This document shows positions 37,197 to 50,044 of a DNA stretch of 64,000 bases, one piece after another (the stretch's first letter is position 1; each line of letters begins with the position of its first letter). The translations under genes were made by a program, and so were the position numbers. Below the pieces are notes generated by a model, which did not search any database, was not told the DNA's origin, and saw only the letters and a program-made list of their open reading frames with translations. The stretch comes from Melampsora larici-populina 98AG31. Lineage: Eukaryota; Basidiomycota; Pucciniomycetes; Pucciniales; Melampsoraceae. The stretch spans positions 186,001 through 250,000 of the forward strand of contig NW_006768775.1 of the NCBI RefSeq assembly GCF_000204055.1. Reading direction: 5' to 3'.

Positions 37197-37423
37197 CGCT
37201 CTTGAGTGTTGTTGAAAGACAAAGTGGGAATTTACCTCGTCCTCTGAAGTTTGTCCGCTGCGCCAAGTTTGACCGGCTCGGCTCGGTTCCGAAATGATCC
37301 GGGACCGTCCGATGACATCTCCCGAAGGTGGCGAAAAAGTTAAAACCAAATTTCATTTAACAACACCAAAAGTCAATCAGCATTGATCCTTGAACAAAAA
37401 TACTCATCCAAAATCAATTCATC
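37197..37423. promoter_or_regulatory. Divergent promoter region of BOL3 and ADE13
   Basis: Only 227 bp separate the two start codons, so both promoters and leaders must lie here. It is GC-richer near 37250-37330. No TATA box is obvious on either strand. Confidence 0.6.
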
Positions 37424-39262
37424 ATGCCTTCAACTAGCTCCTTAGAAACTTACCAAACCCCGCTATCATCCAGATATGCCTCAGCAGGTATAAATTTCCC
37501 TCCAAAGCCTTTCTAGATCAAGAACTCAGCTCATTGGATGATTATCTTTGTTTTTAGAAATGTCAAAGTTATTCTCGAGCCAAACTAGGTTCGGAACATG
37601 GAGACAACTTTGGTTATCGCTTGCTCAAGCAGAGAAAGAATTAGGAATTCCAATTTCAGATGAGGCTATTGAAGAAATGACAGCCAATCTAGTGCGTTCA
37701 TGTTTTGTGTCTTGTTGAGTTCACCAGTTTCGAATTTGACATTGATAATTGTGATTTTAGACTCTTGATCATAAGCAAATGGAGATGGCTGCAGTCGAGG
37801 AGCGTAAGCGAAGACACGATGTAATGGCTCATGTGCATGTCTTTGGATTGGTGAGTGATTTCTCTACACAATCGGTTTTTTGCGATTTGTAACTCACTAA
37901 GCTTCTCGTGAATTGATTCCACAGATCTGCCCAAAAGCTGCACCGATCATCCATCTAGGTGCAACATCGTGCTACGTAACCGATAACGCGGACTTGATCT
38001 TCTTACGCAGAGGATTCGAGATCCTTATCCCCAAACTGGCTCTCGTCATATCTCGACTCTCTAAATTTGCCAATCAACATCGAGATTTACCTACTTTAGG
38101 ATGGACTCATTATCAACCTGCTCAACTTACTACCGTTGGAAAGAGAGCCACACTCTGGATCCAAGAATTACTCATGGATTTACGAAACATGGTCCGCGCT
38201 AATGAAGATATCGGATTTCGAGGTGTCAAAGGCACTACTGGAACCCAAGCTTCTTTTCTTGCACTCTTTGAAGGAGATCATGAAAAGGTTGAAAAACTTG
38301 ATCAATTGGTCACTAAGATGTCTGGTTTCAAATTCGCATATCCTGTTTCAGGTCAAACTTATACTAGAAAGATCGATATCGATTGTTTATCGCCTTTAGG
38401 ATCATTTGGAGCTACAGCTCATAAGATTGCTACAGATATTCGTCTATTGGCTAATTTGAAGGAGGTTGAAGAGCCTTTTGAAGCTGGACAAATTGGAAGT
38501 AGTGCAATGGCTTACAAGAGGAATCCTATGCGATGCGAGCGTATCTGCTCATTGGCTCGTCACTTGATGACTCTACAGGTATGTTAGCGAGACTCGAACC
38601 TTCCATGCTTTGCGTTTTGGAACATCTATATATACAACCTGACGACTGTTATGAATACCAAATTAGCAAAACGCATTGATGACAGCCTCGGTACAATGGT
38701 TTGAGCGAACTTTGGACGATTCAGCGAACAGAAGAGTCACAATTCCAGAAGCTTTCCTTACCACTGATATAGTCTTAACAATCCTTCAAAACGTAAGCGA
38801 AGGCTTAGTAGTTTATCCTGCCATCATTCGTCGACATATCAATGCCGAATTACCTTTTATGGCCACCGAGAACATTATCATGGAAATGGTAAAGTTAGGT
38901 GGAGATAGACAAATTTGTCATGAGAAGATTAGAGTACTTAGTCATGAAGCTGGAAAAGTCGTTAAAGTTGATGGAGGAGAGAATGATTTAATTGAACGAA
39001 TCAAACGTGATGATTATTTTGCATCAGTTCATTCTAAATTAGATCAATTATTAGATCCTAAAACTTTTGTTGGACGAGCACCTGAACAAGTCGATAGCTT
39101 TCTTCGTGGTGAGTTTTTTTATCTTTTAGTTCATGTTTAGTAGCTAGATATTCATGGCTTGTTTGTCGTCTTCCTTACGCTTTAACAGATTGGGTCGAAC
39201 CTGCATTACAACCTTACAAGAGTTTTGTAGAGTCTGCTAATAAGGCTGAATTACAAGTATGA
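37424..39262 (+). CDS. ADE13: Adenylosuccinate lyase
   Basis: Exons 37424-37487, 37558-37691, 37761-37850, 37925-38578, 38667-39108 and 39189-39262 give 485 residues, the usual length. Seen: RYAS and [20 protein letters not shown] near the N-terminus, the [11 protein letters not shown] segment with a catalytic-region His, [31 protein letters not shown], and the fumarase/aspartase-superfamily signature [15 protein letters not shown] on the mobile loop. It catalyses two beta-eliminations of fumarate in purine synthesis: SAICAR to AICAR, and adenylosuccinate to AMP, as a cytosolic homotetramer. The next gene downstream, ADE12, makes its second substrate. No lesions seen. Confidence 0.95.
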
Positions 39263-40255
39263 TTCAAAGGTGAAGAAGCCATTGTAAATATGTTTCTAGT
39301 AGCATATAGTACATACAACCTCTTTTTAAGTATCTGCCTCGACCTCCTCATTGCTCGTGTATTCAAGAAACCAAGTGTGGTTTCCAAAAAATGCAATGAG
39401 CTCTTCATGTCAACATGTTTTATGACTTCAGCTAATGAAGTGATGACCTTTGTATAGTGTCTGAAATGACATTCTATAGTTGCATTTTGCAAAGTTTGAA
39501 TTACCTATATGTGCGCATATGTGAATATGCATCCAATCAAACCTATCATTTTCAGAAGTGAAGACATTTTTCAACACATTCTCAGTGTCACACAAGAAAA
39601 GGACCACCAAAACATAGGTCGATTGCCAACAGGAAAAGTACATATTGAAGGACAACAAAAGACATCAGTTTGTCCAAAGGATGCTGCTCGAATTTTCGCC
39701 CAGAGAACCAGATGATATATACCAGGTATTTCAATAAAGTGTTTGAGATAGATAGCAAATACTTGGGCCAATATGTGAAAATGGGCTTATAGACTATGAA
39801 CACATATGCTGGATTTTTTCATCCAAGCTTGTGCCATTTGCCCACCTTGTAACTCGTTGCTGAAACTTCATTACACAAAATCTCTTCAGATTACCTCAAT
39901 CCATTTTCCCAGACCACCATGGATCAACCAAACCTCAAACCTGGGTATCATTTATATCTAATTTGTCAAGAAAAGCTTGAAGCAGGTCTTTCTACACGAA
40001 GATAACTGGATAGACTGTACCAAGTTGATAAAGTACGCTTATGTCGAGTGCTGAGCCTTATATTGAGATGTACAGACCGTACCAGAGTGACGCGAACTCT
40101 GTATTTGGTCAGTACCGGTCTTAGCCGGAGCAGAGGGGTAAAGAATAATTTAGCCACTCATTCAAACATTTCCACTCCAGTTCGTTTGAACCCAAGACTT
40201 CACCTACCACATTCTCGATACGAGATCTTACAAACCACTTCAAATTTCATCCAGG
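39263..40255. other. Intergenic between ADE13 and ADE12
   Basis: About 1 kb with no gene. Several overlapping short frames on both strands (39428-39803) have no recognisable content. The right end is the ADE12 promoter, without a clear TATA box. Confidence 0.45.
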
Positions 40256-41993
40256 ATGAGCGCCGATCGTAGGAAAGTAGATGTTATTCTCGGATCACAA
40301 TGGTACGGGTTTTTCTCAAGGTTTTTCATCAATGTTAAAAGCCTTGATTTCAGTGCTGATAAATTTTTTATAATACAGGGGAGACGAAGGAAAAGGAAAA
40401 CTATGCGATATTCTATCTGCTCAAGTCGATGTATGCGCTAGGTAAAAAAATACAACCTTTTCCTGATCATCAGTCATGACCGAAATTTCTTTGTTGGATC
40501 GAGAATTTTGACAATAATTATGCTCGGTTATGATACTTTACAGGAGTGCAGGTGGTAATAATGCAGGTCATACGATTGTAGCAGATATGCCAGTTGGACA
40601 AGGTGTGGATGGGAAAGGAGGAAAGACGACATTTGATTTTCATCTTTTGCCTAGTGGTAAGTTCTTGATGGACTCCTTTTATCAACTAAAGTAACGTGTC
40701 AACCTTTTTGACTCATTTTTGTTTGACAACGCGTTCGCTTCTAGGCCTTGTCAATCCAAATTGTATTGGTCTCCTTGGTTCAGGTGTGGTGATGCATGTA
40801 CCCAGCTTCTTTGAAGAACTAGCCGCATTAGAATCCAAAGGTTAGTAAGACCATGAGAACCACAAAGTCTAGTGACGTGTTTGATAATCATTCTTTTGTA
40901 TCAATCTTTCGCACTTCTCAGGTCTCAAATGTGCCGATCGAGTCTTGATTTCGGATCGAGCTCACCTTGTTTTCGATTTTCATCAAATCGTTGATGGTCT
41001 TAAAGAAATTGAACTAGGTGGTTCATCAATCGGTACCACCAAGAAGGGTATCGGACCAGCTTATTCTTCAAAAGCTTCTAGATCAGGTCTCCGAGTACAT
41101 CATTTGATCGGAGACTTTGAGCATTTCTCAAGTCGATTTCGTACATTAGTCGAAGGTCGATTCAAAAGATATGGTCATTTCGAATACAACATTGAAGCTG
41201 AATTATCACGCTATGCCGAATATGCTACTCGTTTGAAACCTCATGTTGTAGATGGAGTTCAATATATTCATCGAGCCCTTAGTACTGGTCAAAAGAGAAT
41301 CTTGGTCGAAGGCGCCAACGCTCTTATGCTGGATCTTGACTTTGGAACATATCCTTACGTAACCTCATCATCCGCGTCTATCGGTGGTGTACTTACCGGT
41401 CTTGGTCTCCCACCTCAATCTATCGGCAATATCTATGGTGTAGTGAAAGCCTACACTACCAGGGTTGGCGCCGGACCTTTCCCTACTGAACTCACTGGTA
41501 CGCTTGGTGAACATTTGCAAGAAGTAGGAGCCGAATGGGGTACAACGACAGGTCGTCGAAGACGTTGCGGTTGGCTAGATGTAGTAGTCCTTAATCATTC
41601 ACGTTTGGTCAATGGGTATACTTCTTGGAACTTGACTAAATTAGATGTCTTGGATGACTTGGAGGAATTAAAGATTGGTGTGGCTTACGAATTGAATGGG
41701 CAGGAGATGGATTATTTTCCAGGTGAAAAGTTGATGACTTATGATTGATGGAAGATATCAAACTGATTGAAGTGTTTTTTTTCTTTTTAGCCGATTTGGA
41801 CGTGTTGGAAAAGGTAAAGGTACGTTACGTGACCCTACCTGGATGGAAACAGCCGATCAAGAACTGTAAGACGTTTGAAGAGCTTCCGGCTGAGTGCCGA
41901 GCTTATGTGGAGACAGTAGAACAACTAACTGGCATTAAAGTGAGGTGGATCGGCGTAGGGCCTGGACGAGCAGCCATGATTGACCGAGTCTAG
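40256..41993 (+). CDS. ADE12: Adenylosuccinate synthetase
   Basis: Exons 40256-40302, 40379-40441, 40544-40656, 40745-40840, 40922-41722 and 41791-41993 encode 440 residues. Seen: [16 protein letters not shown] at the GTP-binding N-terminus, with the catalytic Asp in GDEGKGK, then GGNNAGHT with the catalytic His, [22 protein letters not shown], the IMP-contacting [21 protein letters not shown] segment, GPFPTEL, the [14 protein letters not shown] aspartate-binding loop, and the C-terminal WIGVGPGR. It condenses IMP with aspartate using GTP to form adenylosuccinate. Length and motifs are complete. The first exon is short and splits the GDEGKGK motif with a phase-2 intron. Confidence 0.96.
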
Positions 41994-42570
41994 ATCAATC
42001 ACAATATTCTTGACCCAAAATGAAAGTAAACGTGCGAGTGATATTGGCAAAGAAAAAGGCTACCAACAGTTGGCTTTCTGTTTCTTGCACTTCTATATTT
42101 GATGAGGCTCTTGTTTATAAACTATCAACACCAATTCCAATATCAAGTAGTCGAGCTGATTGGGTTCAGGTGCAGATGTGCTCTTTCTCAAAGTCATTTC
42201 AAAGTCATCTTTCTTTCAAAGCATTTGATGCAATCAGTCATCAATCTTTCAATTCTTTCTGACTCACTCATTTACTATCTTTCATCTCATTTGTTCTCAT
42301 GTTGTTCTATTGGGCTTGTTGTGACAACGCTAAAACTAAATAGATGTTGATCTTGTCCTATAGTACTTTGAGTTTGTTCATAAAGTTTGTTTAGAAAAAC
42401 AAATGTTGAGTATTATCTTTGAAATCATTTTTCTTGTATATGGATCAGCCTTCCAATCTGGACTTTGGCTGCGTCAATTTTATGGCGGAGAAGCTAATGG
42501 CAGAGTGAACAAGAGGGAATGAAAAGAAAGGTGAAAACAGAAACAATCAACTTGTAAGGCCGCATTCTAA
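41994..42570. other. Downstream flank of ADE12
   Basis: T-rich 3' flank with unsupported short frames (42020-42350). Nothing else recognised. Confidence 0.45.
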
Positions 42571-42850
42571 GGTTCCCAGCACGTCTCTGTCCCACTCAGA
42601 CCTGTCGTAGGAACTATGTGCTGCCGTAGCCGTCTGATCAGATTCTCGATGTGCTTGAAAGCCCATAAGAGAAGCTGCGACTTATTCTTCTGTAACTTGC
42701 TACGTATGCGAGCGCTATTTTGTGACAAAAAGTGGTGGCGCCCAGCCTGCGGTAGTCACAAGGGTGAAGTGATCCGGTATGTGAATCATACATATCATGA
42801 GTGATCCCAGCGACCATACCTTTCCATCTTTGGGTTTCTCCTAATATTTT
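42571..42850 (+). promoter_or_regulatory. 5' flank shared with the DUF7872 gene
   Basis: Contains the same ordered words as 19380-19680, including a near-identical run ending TCTTCTGTAACTTGCT at about 42685-42701. This lies about 298 bp upstream of the ATG at 42999. Same strand orientation and nearly the same spacing as in the other gene. The coding sequences of the two genes are unrelated. Confidence 0.5.
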
Positions 42851-42998
42851 GCTCTACATGATACAAGAAAAAGTGAATCCCAATTGTATATCCTTCGACT
42901 CGCGATTCTTCAGCCCTTTTCATATCTCTGGCAACTGAATCACTTTCATGGGTTTGGCTTCAGCCAAGCATTCAAACAAAAGTCGCAAAACAAGCACA

Positions 42999-45264
42999 AT
43001 GAAGATTCGATTGAGGATGTTTGGGATGTCCTTACCTTTACTAGTCCCTGTTCTCGGTATGGAGCACCCACAAAGCACCTTGGGGTTGGAAAATCATCCC
43101 CTATACGGACAGGACCTGGTAAACATATACAGCTTTCGACCTCAGCCGCCTGTGTTGAGTTGGGACAGCCCTAGGGATGATATATTCAAACATTCTGCTC
43201 CATCATTTATTTTGAAGTCAACCCCATTTGCAGACTTTTTTAGGACAACAAAATCAGTCCACCTTCAAGCTGAAGGTGAAAAGATTAAGCAACTGGCTTT
43301 CGAGGTGCTTAGTTTGATAAACACCTTGGGACCCGGGTGGGAGCCATGGAGTATGTGGCTACAGCGAAATGAGGATCTTGTTACTAGTATTATGTGGCTT
43401 GCTGAAGATGCCTTGAAATCGTCAAACAAGTGTAGTGAAGGAGAGAGACTTTGGGCTGTGGGAATATTGGCAGCAATCCTCAAGTACCAACCACCGAATG
43501 TTGATGGAATCACATCCCATAGAAAATTCAGCTTTCATGATTGGAGTGCTCAAGTCTGGATTGAGGTAGAGGCAAGTAGAGGTGAGTGAAATTCAAGTGT
43601 GGCAACTTTGAAAAGAAAATCCAAAATCACTGATATTCTGAAGTTGGATGGTGCGCTCAGAATTTGAACCACTCATGACAAAACACTTCATGTCAGTTTG
43701 GTTGGACAATATATCCAGTAAAGAAGTTCATACTGGTAAGAGGAATTCTCACTCTCAAAAAGATAACTGTGAGACTGATTCAGTGATGCATTCAAAAGAT
43801 TTGAAAGAGTGCCTGACAAGAGCACATATATTTGGTGAAGAACTTCATGGAACACTTGCAAACAATATTCTTATCCCAAGGGCACTATTGAAGGTTCAAC
43901 TCCCTGTATCAGAAGAAGAATTTGTGGCTTTGGTCAAGTACTTTCAAGGTTCCCTCAAGGAAATTAATTTTCTGGATGGGGAGACAGGTATTAATAGTTT
44001 ATTTATCCATCTACTACATCACTCACCACAATTCAAACAAGTGGTAGTGAAGTATCTTCAAGATCATTCATTTTTTAGGGATATAAATAGACCCGCTGCC
44101 CAATTGGAACTATCAATATTTCTACAAGAGGCAAAGAACTTCAATATCATTGAACCCCATCTTGGTGATCAAATCTTGGCTTGTGCAAAAGGAACAACTT
44201 CATCAGAATTATTGCTTGAAACTGTTGACATCCTGACAAAGAAACTGGAAGAAGCTGCAATTGTGGAAACCAACAAGCTTAACCACATATATCAAATTTT
44301 GGTTTCTATGTGCTTCATTAATCCATCTGCAGAATATTATTTCAAGTTAAGATACATTGAAAAAGATGCCAATGTTCCTTACTTCCTAGCAAAGACATGG
44401 TTTACATGTGGTGTAAATTTGAAGGTGTCCAAAGCTGGACTTGGCGACTTTTCTGATCTGCTATTAATACAAAGTAGGTCATTTTTTGCATGTACCAAAT
44501 ATGAAATGAAACTTAGTTTGAGCAAAATTACCAGATCCAAGCTATCTTCAAGATGCAAGACGGCAATTATCAGCTATCAATATGCAACAGTCAAAATCAC
44601 AGCACATACAGGAGATGGGAGACTTCCTGAAACGTCTTCCACGAGTTACAGGAAGAGACCATGTGTTGGATGATACTCTAGACAAACAAATATCATATCA
44701 ATATGAGAAACTGGTGCATATACTGAAATCAACATTTGACACACCTTCAGTTGAACCAGTTCAAGAGATGGCCTTTGAGTTTCTTTTCTACTTGAAAGAA
44801 TACAAAGCAGATTGGAGTGTATTGCTCCTGGAAAGAATAGATCAAGTTCAGGAATTTCAAGAGACTATCATGAATAGTGCAATAAGTGTTATCAAACGAG
44901 ATCTGGATATTTGGAAAGAACAACCTGAAAAATTTCACTTACCAAGATCAGAGCTTCATGGATTTATCAAAAGACTTGTAAATGTAAGTCACAAGATTTA
45001 ATCTTGCTAGTACTCGTTTTGGAATAAAAAATATTGATGCCTCACAAATTTGCATCCAAGATATACCATGGTTGCTGGAAAGGAATCTCTCAAAATGAAA
45101 ACTTCAACCCACGTAAAAGGGGTTCGGAATGGCTCAAGCAAGATGAAGATACAATCACACTTTGTCTTTTTGATGACATTCCCTTTTTGATTAATTCCAA
45201 GCGCTTAAGAAGTGTGAGGGTTGGGTACTCAGTTGAGGACTCAAGGCTCACTAGATGGCTATGA
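42999..45264 (+). CDS. Secreted protein, copy A of a paralogue pair
   Basis: Exons 42999-43581, 43661-43735, 43799-44473, 44535-44983 and a less certain last exon 45061-45264 give about 661 residues. Seen: a signal peptide (LRMFGMSLPLLVPVLG), an acidic/aromatic N-terminal part, and conserved blocks shared with copy B. These are the segment around GERLWAVGILAA, SAQVWIEVEAS, FMSVWLDN, DINRPAAQLEL, EKDANVPYFLAKTW, NPSYLQDARRQLSA, EMGDFLKRLPR.TGR and FEFLFYL.E. Introns 1-4 have the same positions and phases as copy B, and exon 2 is 75 bp in both. Mostly helical. No domain recognised and no enzyme motif seen. An upstream in-frame ATG at 42948 would mask the signal peptide, so 42999 was chosen. Probably a rust-specific secreted family. 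Confidence 0.7.
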
Positions 45265-47794
45265 AAGGTTTGTAATTTTCAATAATTATCTTTTATATTT
45301 CAACTATAAAGTAATTACAATTGGAAATTTAAGAAAGAAAAGAAAGGGGGGAGAGAAGACTGGTCTGTTTGGATAAATCCAGACAGACTACAGTTAAATG
45401 ACTCCTTAGAAGGAGATTTTAAATATAATTATAATTAATTATAACTGAAAACTGGATCCAAGGTTTTCCTTCAAACCTCTAGTGACAGAATGAAGAGTGA
45501 GGTCTAGATCACTACACTGGTTGTTCTTATGGTCACCAACCTTGGGTTGTTCTTATGGTCACCAACCTAAGTACTTATATATAGGCCACTACCCTGTGAG
45601 TTGTTGAAGGTCACTAACCTAGTAAATAATCTACTTGGGGAAAGTAGAGGATCCAGAGAATAGTTGAAGGGTGTATTACTTACTTTTAGTCAGGAACTGT
45701 TTAAAGTAGAGAAGTAAATCACTAGTCTTAATTTATAAGACCCTTGATTATGAACTTCTATATTACTTTAAAGATGTTCTTTAAAAGTGATGTGTAATAA
45801 AAAGCTTGGGGATCCCTCTCTGAAGGCTGAGAGAGGAGGAGTTTATATACTCTCCTCTCCAGACCTAACTGTAGTGATATTTGTTTATATCACTGCAGTG
45901 GTTTAGGGTTTAATTATTACTGTTAGTTATGATTATTATTAATACTACATAATTACATATACCTGTTATGTAATTTATGTAGTATAAGCATTTTTAACTC
46001 TTGACACTGAGTTATGAGGTGTTATTAGTGTTTTATTACATATTACATATGATTTTAAATGTATATGTATATGTAATTAGGTTGTATATACGGTTTATTA
46101 CAAGTTACATATGTTTTGTAGGGTTTATGTACATGTAATTAGTTGTCTAAAGGTGGTTATCTATGTTACAAGTTAGTCTTTGGGTACATACATATGTATC
46201 CAGGGCTGACAAGAAGATACTGGCCAACTATTTCCTGATAGAAATCTGCTTTTATGGATCTATCCCACCTTTTGCAAGTTCATTCTTCCTAAGGTACCAC
46301 CACCAACATAGATGCCTCAAATTGAAAAATCTGAAGCCTTGTCGGATATAAACCCTTGGACAGATCTTGTCCAAGGTTTTCAGTCCGATGATACCTTGGA
46401 TTTTTCAATCTGAGGCATCTATGCTGACTGTGTACTTGATCAAACTGATGTATTGCTCTTCTCATCTTCATCTCATCTTTAGCACCTCCACCATGTTCAT
46501 AAATTGAGCCTCAGATAGTGTGTATATTATAATTATGAGTTAGTTTGAATATCTTTCCCTATGACTGCTTCTGCAAACATCAATTTGGATACATGCCATG
46601 TCTTTAGAAAAGGATCATGGTGAATTTCCATTCAGAACTCTTGGGTTGTGGTGTGTTTTGCAGTTTTTTGTTGATTATCATTGTTTTGCTGAAATAATGC
46701 AACTATCAGAACCTGAGCGTATGTCATTTTATAGTTTCAAAAAAAGATTATGAAGATTTGATTGCTAGGATGGGCAATACCAGCAAGAATGGACTGGTTT
46801 TGGGCAGAGGTGAGCTCATACAGTGATCAGTTGGAATTGTGCTGCACACTGCACTCATATGGTGGGCACGAGCCTAAGGGAAAAACAAGGGTGTGCACAT
46901 ATTCTGTGCGCAGTCTCTGGCACTCTAAAGTTTACAATTGTACATGGTACATGCACTGTCTGAGTAGTTTACTGTTGGAGTAGTTTCAAGGCCCATTGAG
47001 ATTGTGTTGTTATATTTCACAGTGTTGATTGATAAGGACTCAGTCCTGAATTGGGGTGTAAGCTTTTGAGAAGGCCTTCTTCTTTATGTTGTCACTTCAA
47101 CAGCCTATTCACAGTCATCAATAGGTTAACCAAGATGTCTCATTTCAATCATGTAGTCAAACCATGAAAGCTGGCTGATATTATGCTCAGGCATGTATGG
47201 CTGCTCCATGGAACCTCTAAGCCCATTTTGTCAGATAGGGGAAGCTTATTTATATACCAAACCATAAGGCAATTAGACAGACACCTTCAAACATGACTAC
47301 AGCTGGTATATAAAAATATGCTCAAACCTGCATGATTTCATATTTTGGGTGGAAGAATTTTGTATAGAATTCTAAATTCTTATGCAATTCAGACATCATA
47401 TTTGGCAGTAAATATGTTCAGGATCAGGTATTTTTTGAATCAATCAACACAGGTTATGCAGCTCATGTGCAGCTATGAAATTGACACAGGTTTGGCTGTA
47501 GATACCTGATAAATTAAATTACAGTCATTTAATGCAAAAAGAGACATAGAGTTGAACAATTAACCTGGTAACATCAATACTTTATCCAATTTTGTCATTT
47601 TGGATGTTGTTAGCATTGAGAAGGAGTATAAAATAGCTAAATAAGACAGGAGTGATGAAGATTGAAATGTGGCAGAGCATGGGTATTGTGAATTTTTGAT
47701 AAGCACATCACAACACATATCTATTCTATTACTAATTTTGAATGTTTCTTGCTGCCCACTAAAATGGGTGCACTTGCCTCATCTTCAAGCACCC
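45265..47794. other. Spacer between convergent paralogues
   Basis: AT-rich, with no supported gene. At 45519-45568 the word GGTTGTTCTTATGGTCACCAACC occurs twice in tandem. A TATA-containing block at 45780-46170, with repeated TTACAAGTTA/GTAATTA words, could be a solo LTR, but its ends are not clear. A small inverted-repeat element lies at 46303-46430. Confidence 0.4.
46303..46430. mobile_element. Small MITE with AGATGCCTC inverted repeats
   Basis: The left arm contains CATAGATGCCTCAAATTGAA. The right arm is its reverse complement with one or two changes, ending TGAGGCATCTATG. The arms extend further inward through AAAAATC. Length is about 128 bp and non-coding. The arms resemble those of the element at 61677-61881. 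Confidence 0.65.
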
Positions 47795-50044
47795 TTAGGT
47801 TCCTTTTTTTCCAGAACTCGTGTTCACTTCTTGTAGTAAGAAATTCTGACCAAACAGGTTGATTGTGATTGGTTTGTCTTGGTTCAGCCATCTTGGATTT
47901 TTTATAAGATGAGAAGGATGGCCATTCCATGGAGTGGTTTCCTCCCAGAGCTGATTACAGTACTGATGTATTAGAGAGTGGTTATATTTGATCAGTAGAT
48001 GTCAATCACCTGAAGACAAATTAGAAACTTACAAATAGTATTCTCCTCACAAAAGCATGGAGGATGTCCTTGTTTACATGATAGCTCTTGGGTGTCTGCT
48101 TCCAAGATTCACGGTTTGTGGTAAGTAGCTTCCTTGCTCCAGACACCATTACCTCTCTAAACTCAAGTTTGTCATGAATCCTATTCAAGAGGATCTCTTT
48201 CCATATCTCCTTGTGTTCTGTCAAATGGAAAAGAAACTCAAAACACATTTCCAAATGTGCTTCAACCATATGAGCAGTTCCAAGAACCTTTTGTAAAGTA
48301 CTTTCAACCTTATCATATTCTTTGTAAATTGATTGATGAAGTTGATTATCTAAGTAGATCTCTCTTCCTGAACTTCTTGGCAAAAGTTTTAAAAATGAAC
48401 CCATCTCTTTTACAAGATCAGATTTGGATTGAAGCATGTTTTGTGCTGATAGTTGACATCTTGCATCTTTAAGATAACTTGGATCTGATGATTAGGAAAA
48501 GATTATTTATCATGATCAGTGGCTGGCATATAATTCAAATAAATCTTTAAACTAAGAAGAAATTCTGTGCTCACTTCTGATAAAAAAAAGGCATGAGTAA
48601 TCAGAAATCAAACCTCTTGAGGAACACTTTATTTGTTCATATTCCACCCACACATGAGTCAGGTACTCTGGGACATTAGCTTCTTTTTCAATAAAATGGT
48701 CAATGAGATATTCTTCCGCAGATGGTACCATGAAACAAAAAGCTAGCAAGACTTTATGTGATAGTTGAATCTGTTCTTTTTCATAAACCGATTCCCCTTT
48801 TGCAAAGATGTCCAAGATAGTATAAACAATGAACTCAATAGAATGAATTTTATTCAAGTTCATTCCCATTACAACCTGTCTTAAAATTTCAGAGAAATTT
48901 AGTATAGACTTTGGGCTTGCAGGATTTTTTAAAACATCCAAAAGATCTTTCTGTGCATAAGGTCTATTGATATCCTTAAAGAAATCGTAATCTTGAATGT
49001 GTTGTTGAATTGTTGCACGGATTTGAGATGAATGTTCCAATAAATGTTGAAATAATGAACCTAGAACAAACACATTCCGATCCAAGACTGTACCATTTTT
49101 AAAATTAGATCTAAAGTGGTTTATCATCTTTTCGATCTCTGACTGGTTTGTAGGAAGCTCGAGTTTTAAAAGTTGAATGTGTATGATTTTTGCTGGAATT
49201 TTTTGAGAACTTCCTTTCATTAATTTCCCAAATAATTCGGCCCTTTTCAGACCCTCATTCAACTCTGTAGATATTCAATACAAATCAAACTCGGTTCGCC
49301 ATCGTGTTAACATATACTCACTCACCTTCATTATCCCTTGGAAGTGGTTTTCCATCAAGCCAGATTGACATAAATTTGGCTGTCATAAATGGCTCATATC
49401 CTAGACTCAAAAGATTTTTTAAAAAGATCAAACGTCAACATTTTCCGTGTATATGACCAATTGATTACAAGAAACTCACTTTGTGTGGCTTGGATCTCGA
49501 GGAAGACCTGTGGACTCCAATGATAAAAACCAATAGACCTTTCAGAGATGGTTCCTTTGAGATGGTCTGGTAAAGAGAGTGCCGCCACGATTCCGACGAC
49601 CCAGAGTCTCTCACTTTCATTAAAATCATTATTGGATTGCAAAGCTTTTTCAGCAAGCTCAAGACAATCGGTCACCAAAAGTTCATTCCTTTCAAAGAAA
49701 ATCTCCCATGACTCCAAAGATGGTACAAGAGATTTTGTCAGCTCTACAATCTTTTGAGCCAGTTTTGTTATTCGAGAATTTTTGGAAAAAATTGAGATTG
49801 AATGGCTAGTGGTAAAAAATTCTAAATATGGTCTTTGTCTTAATTCCGATGATGAACTGCAATGGTCATTAATACCGTTTGGATCAGAAAAAGGCCCTTT
49901 TGTCGCAAGACTTGTTGACCCTTCCAATAACTCAGGTTGAGATTGATGATGAGTTATAGTCTGAAACTTTTGCTCTAAACCCAGTACGAAAAGTGATAAG
50001 CCGAAGATGAAAGGATTTGTAACTAAAATCAGTGTGAAGTTCAT
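47795..50044 (-). CDS. Secreted protein, copy B of a paralogue pair
   Basis: Exons 50044-49480, 49400-49326, 49264-48575, 48484-48033 and 47950-47795 give 645 residues. Seen: a hydrophobic signal peptide (ILVTNPFIFGLSLFVLG), a Ser/Gln-rich N-terminal region, then blocks shared with copy A: SERLWVVGIVAA, SPQVFLEIQAT, FMSIWLDG, DINRPYAQKDL, EKEANVPEYLTHVW, NPSYLKDARCQLSA, EMGSFLKLLPRSSGR, FEFLFHL.E. The last exons align around WL.QD..TI.L.LF, which supports both 3' ends. The intron phases are identical to copy A, so the pair arose by duplication with introns in place, followed by substantial divergence. Function unknown. The two genes point towards each other, 2.5 kb apart. Confidence 0.72.

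Noticed and set aside
45265..46170. Solo LTR between the secreted paralogues
   Set aside because: TATA-like and repeated words are present, but no matching LTR, TG...CA boundaries or target duplication could be fixed, so it was not listed as an element.
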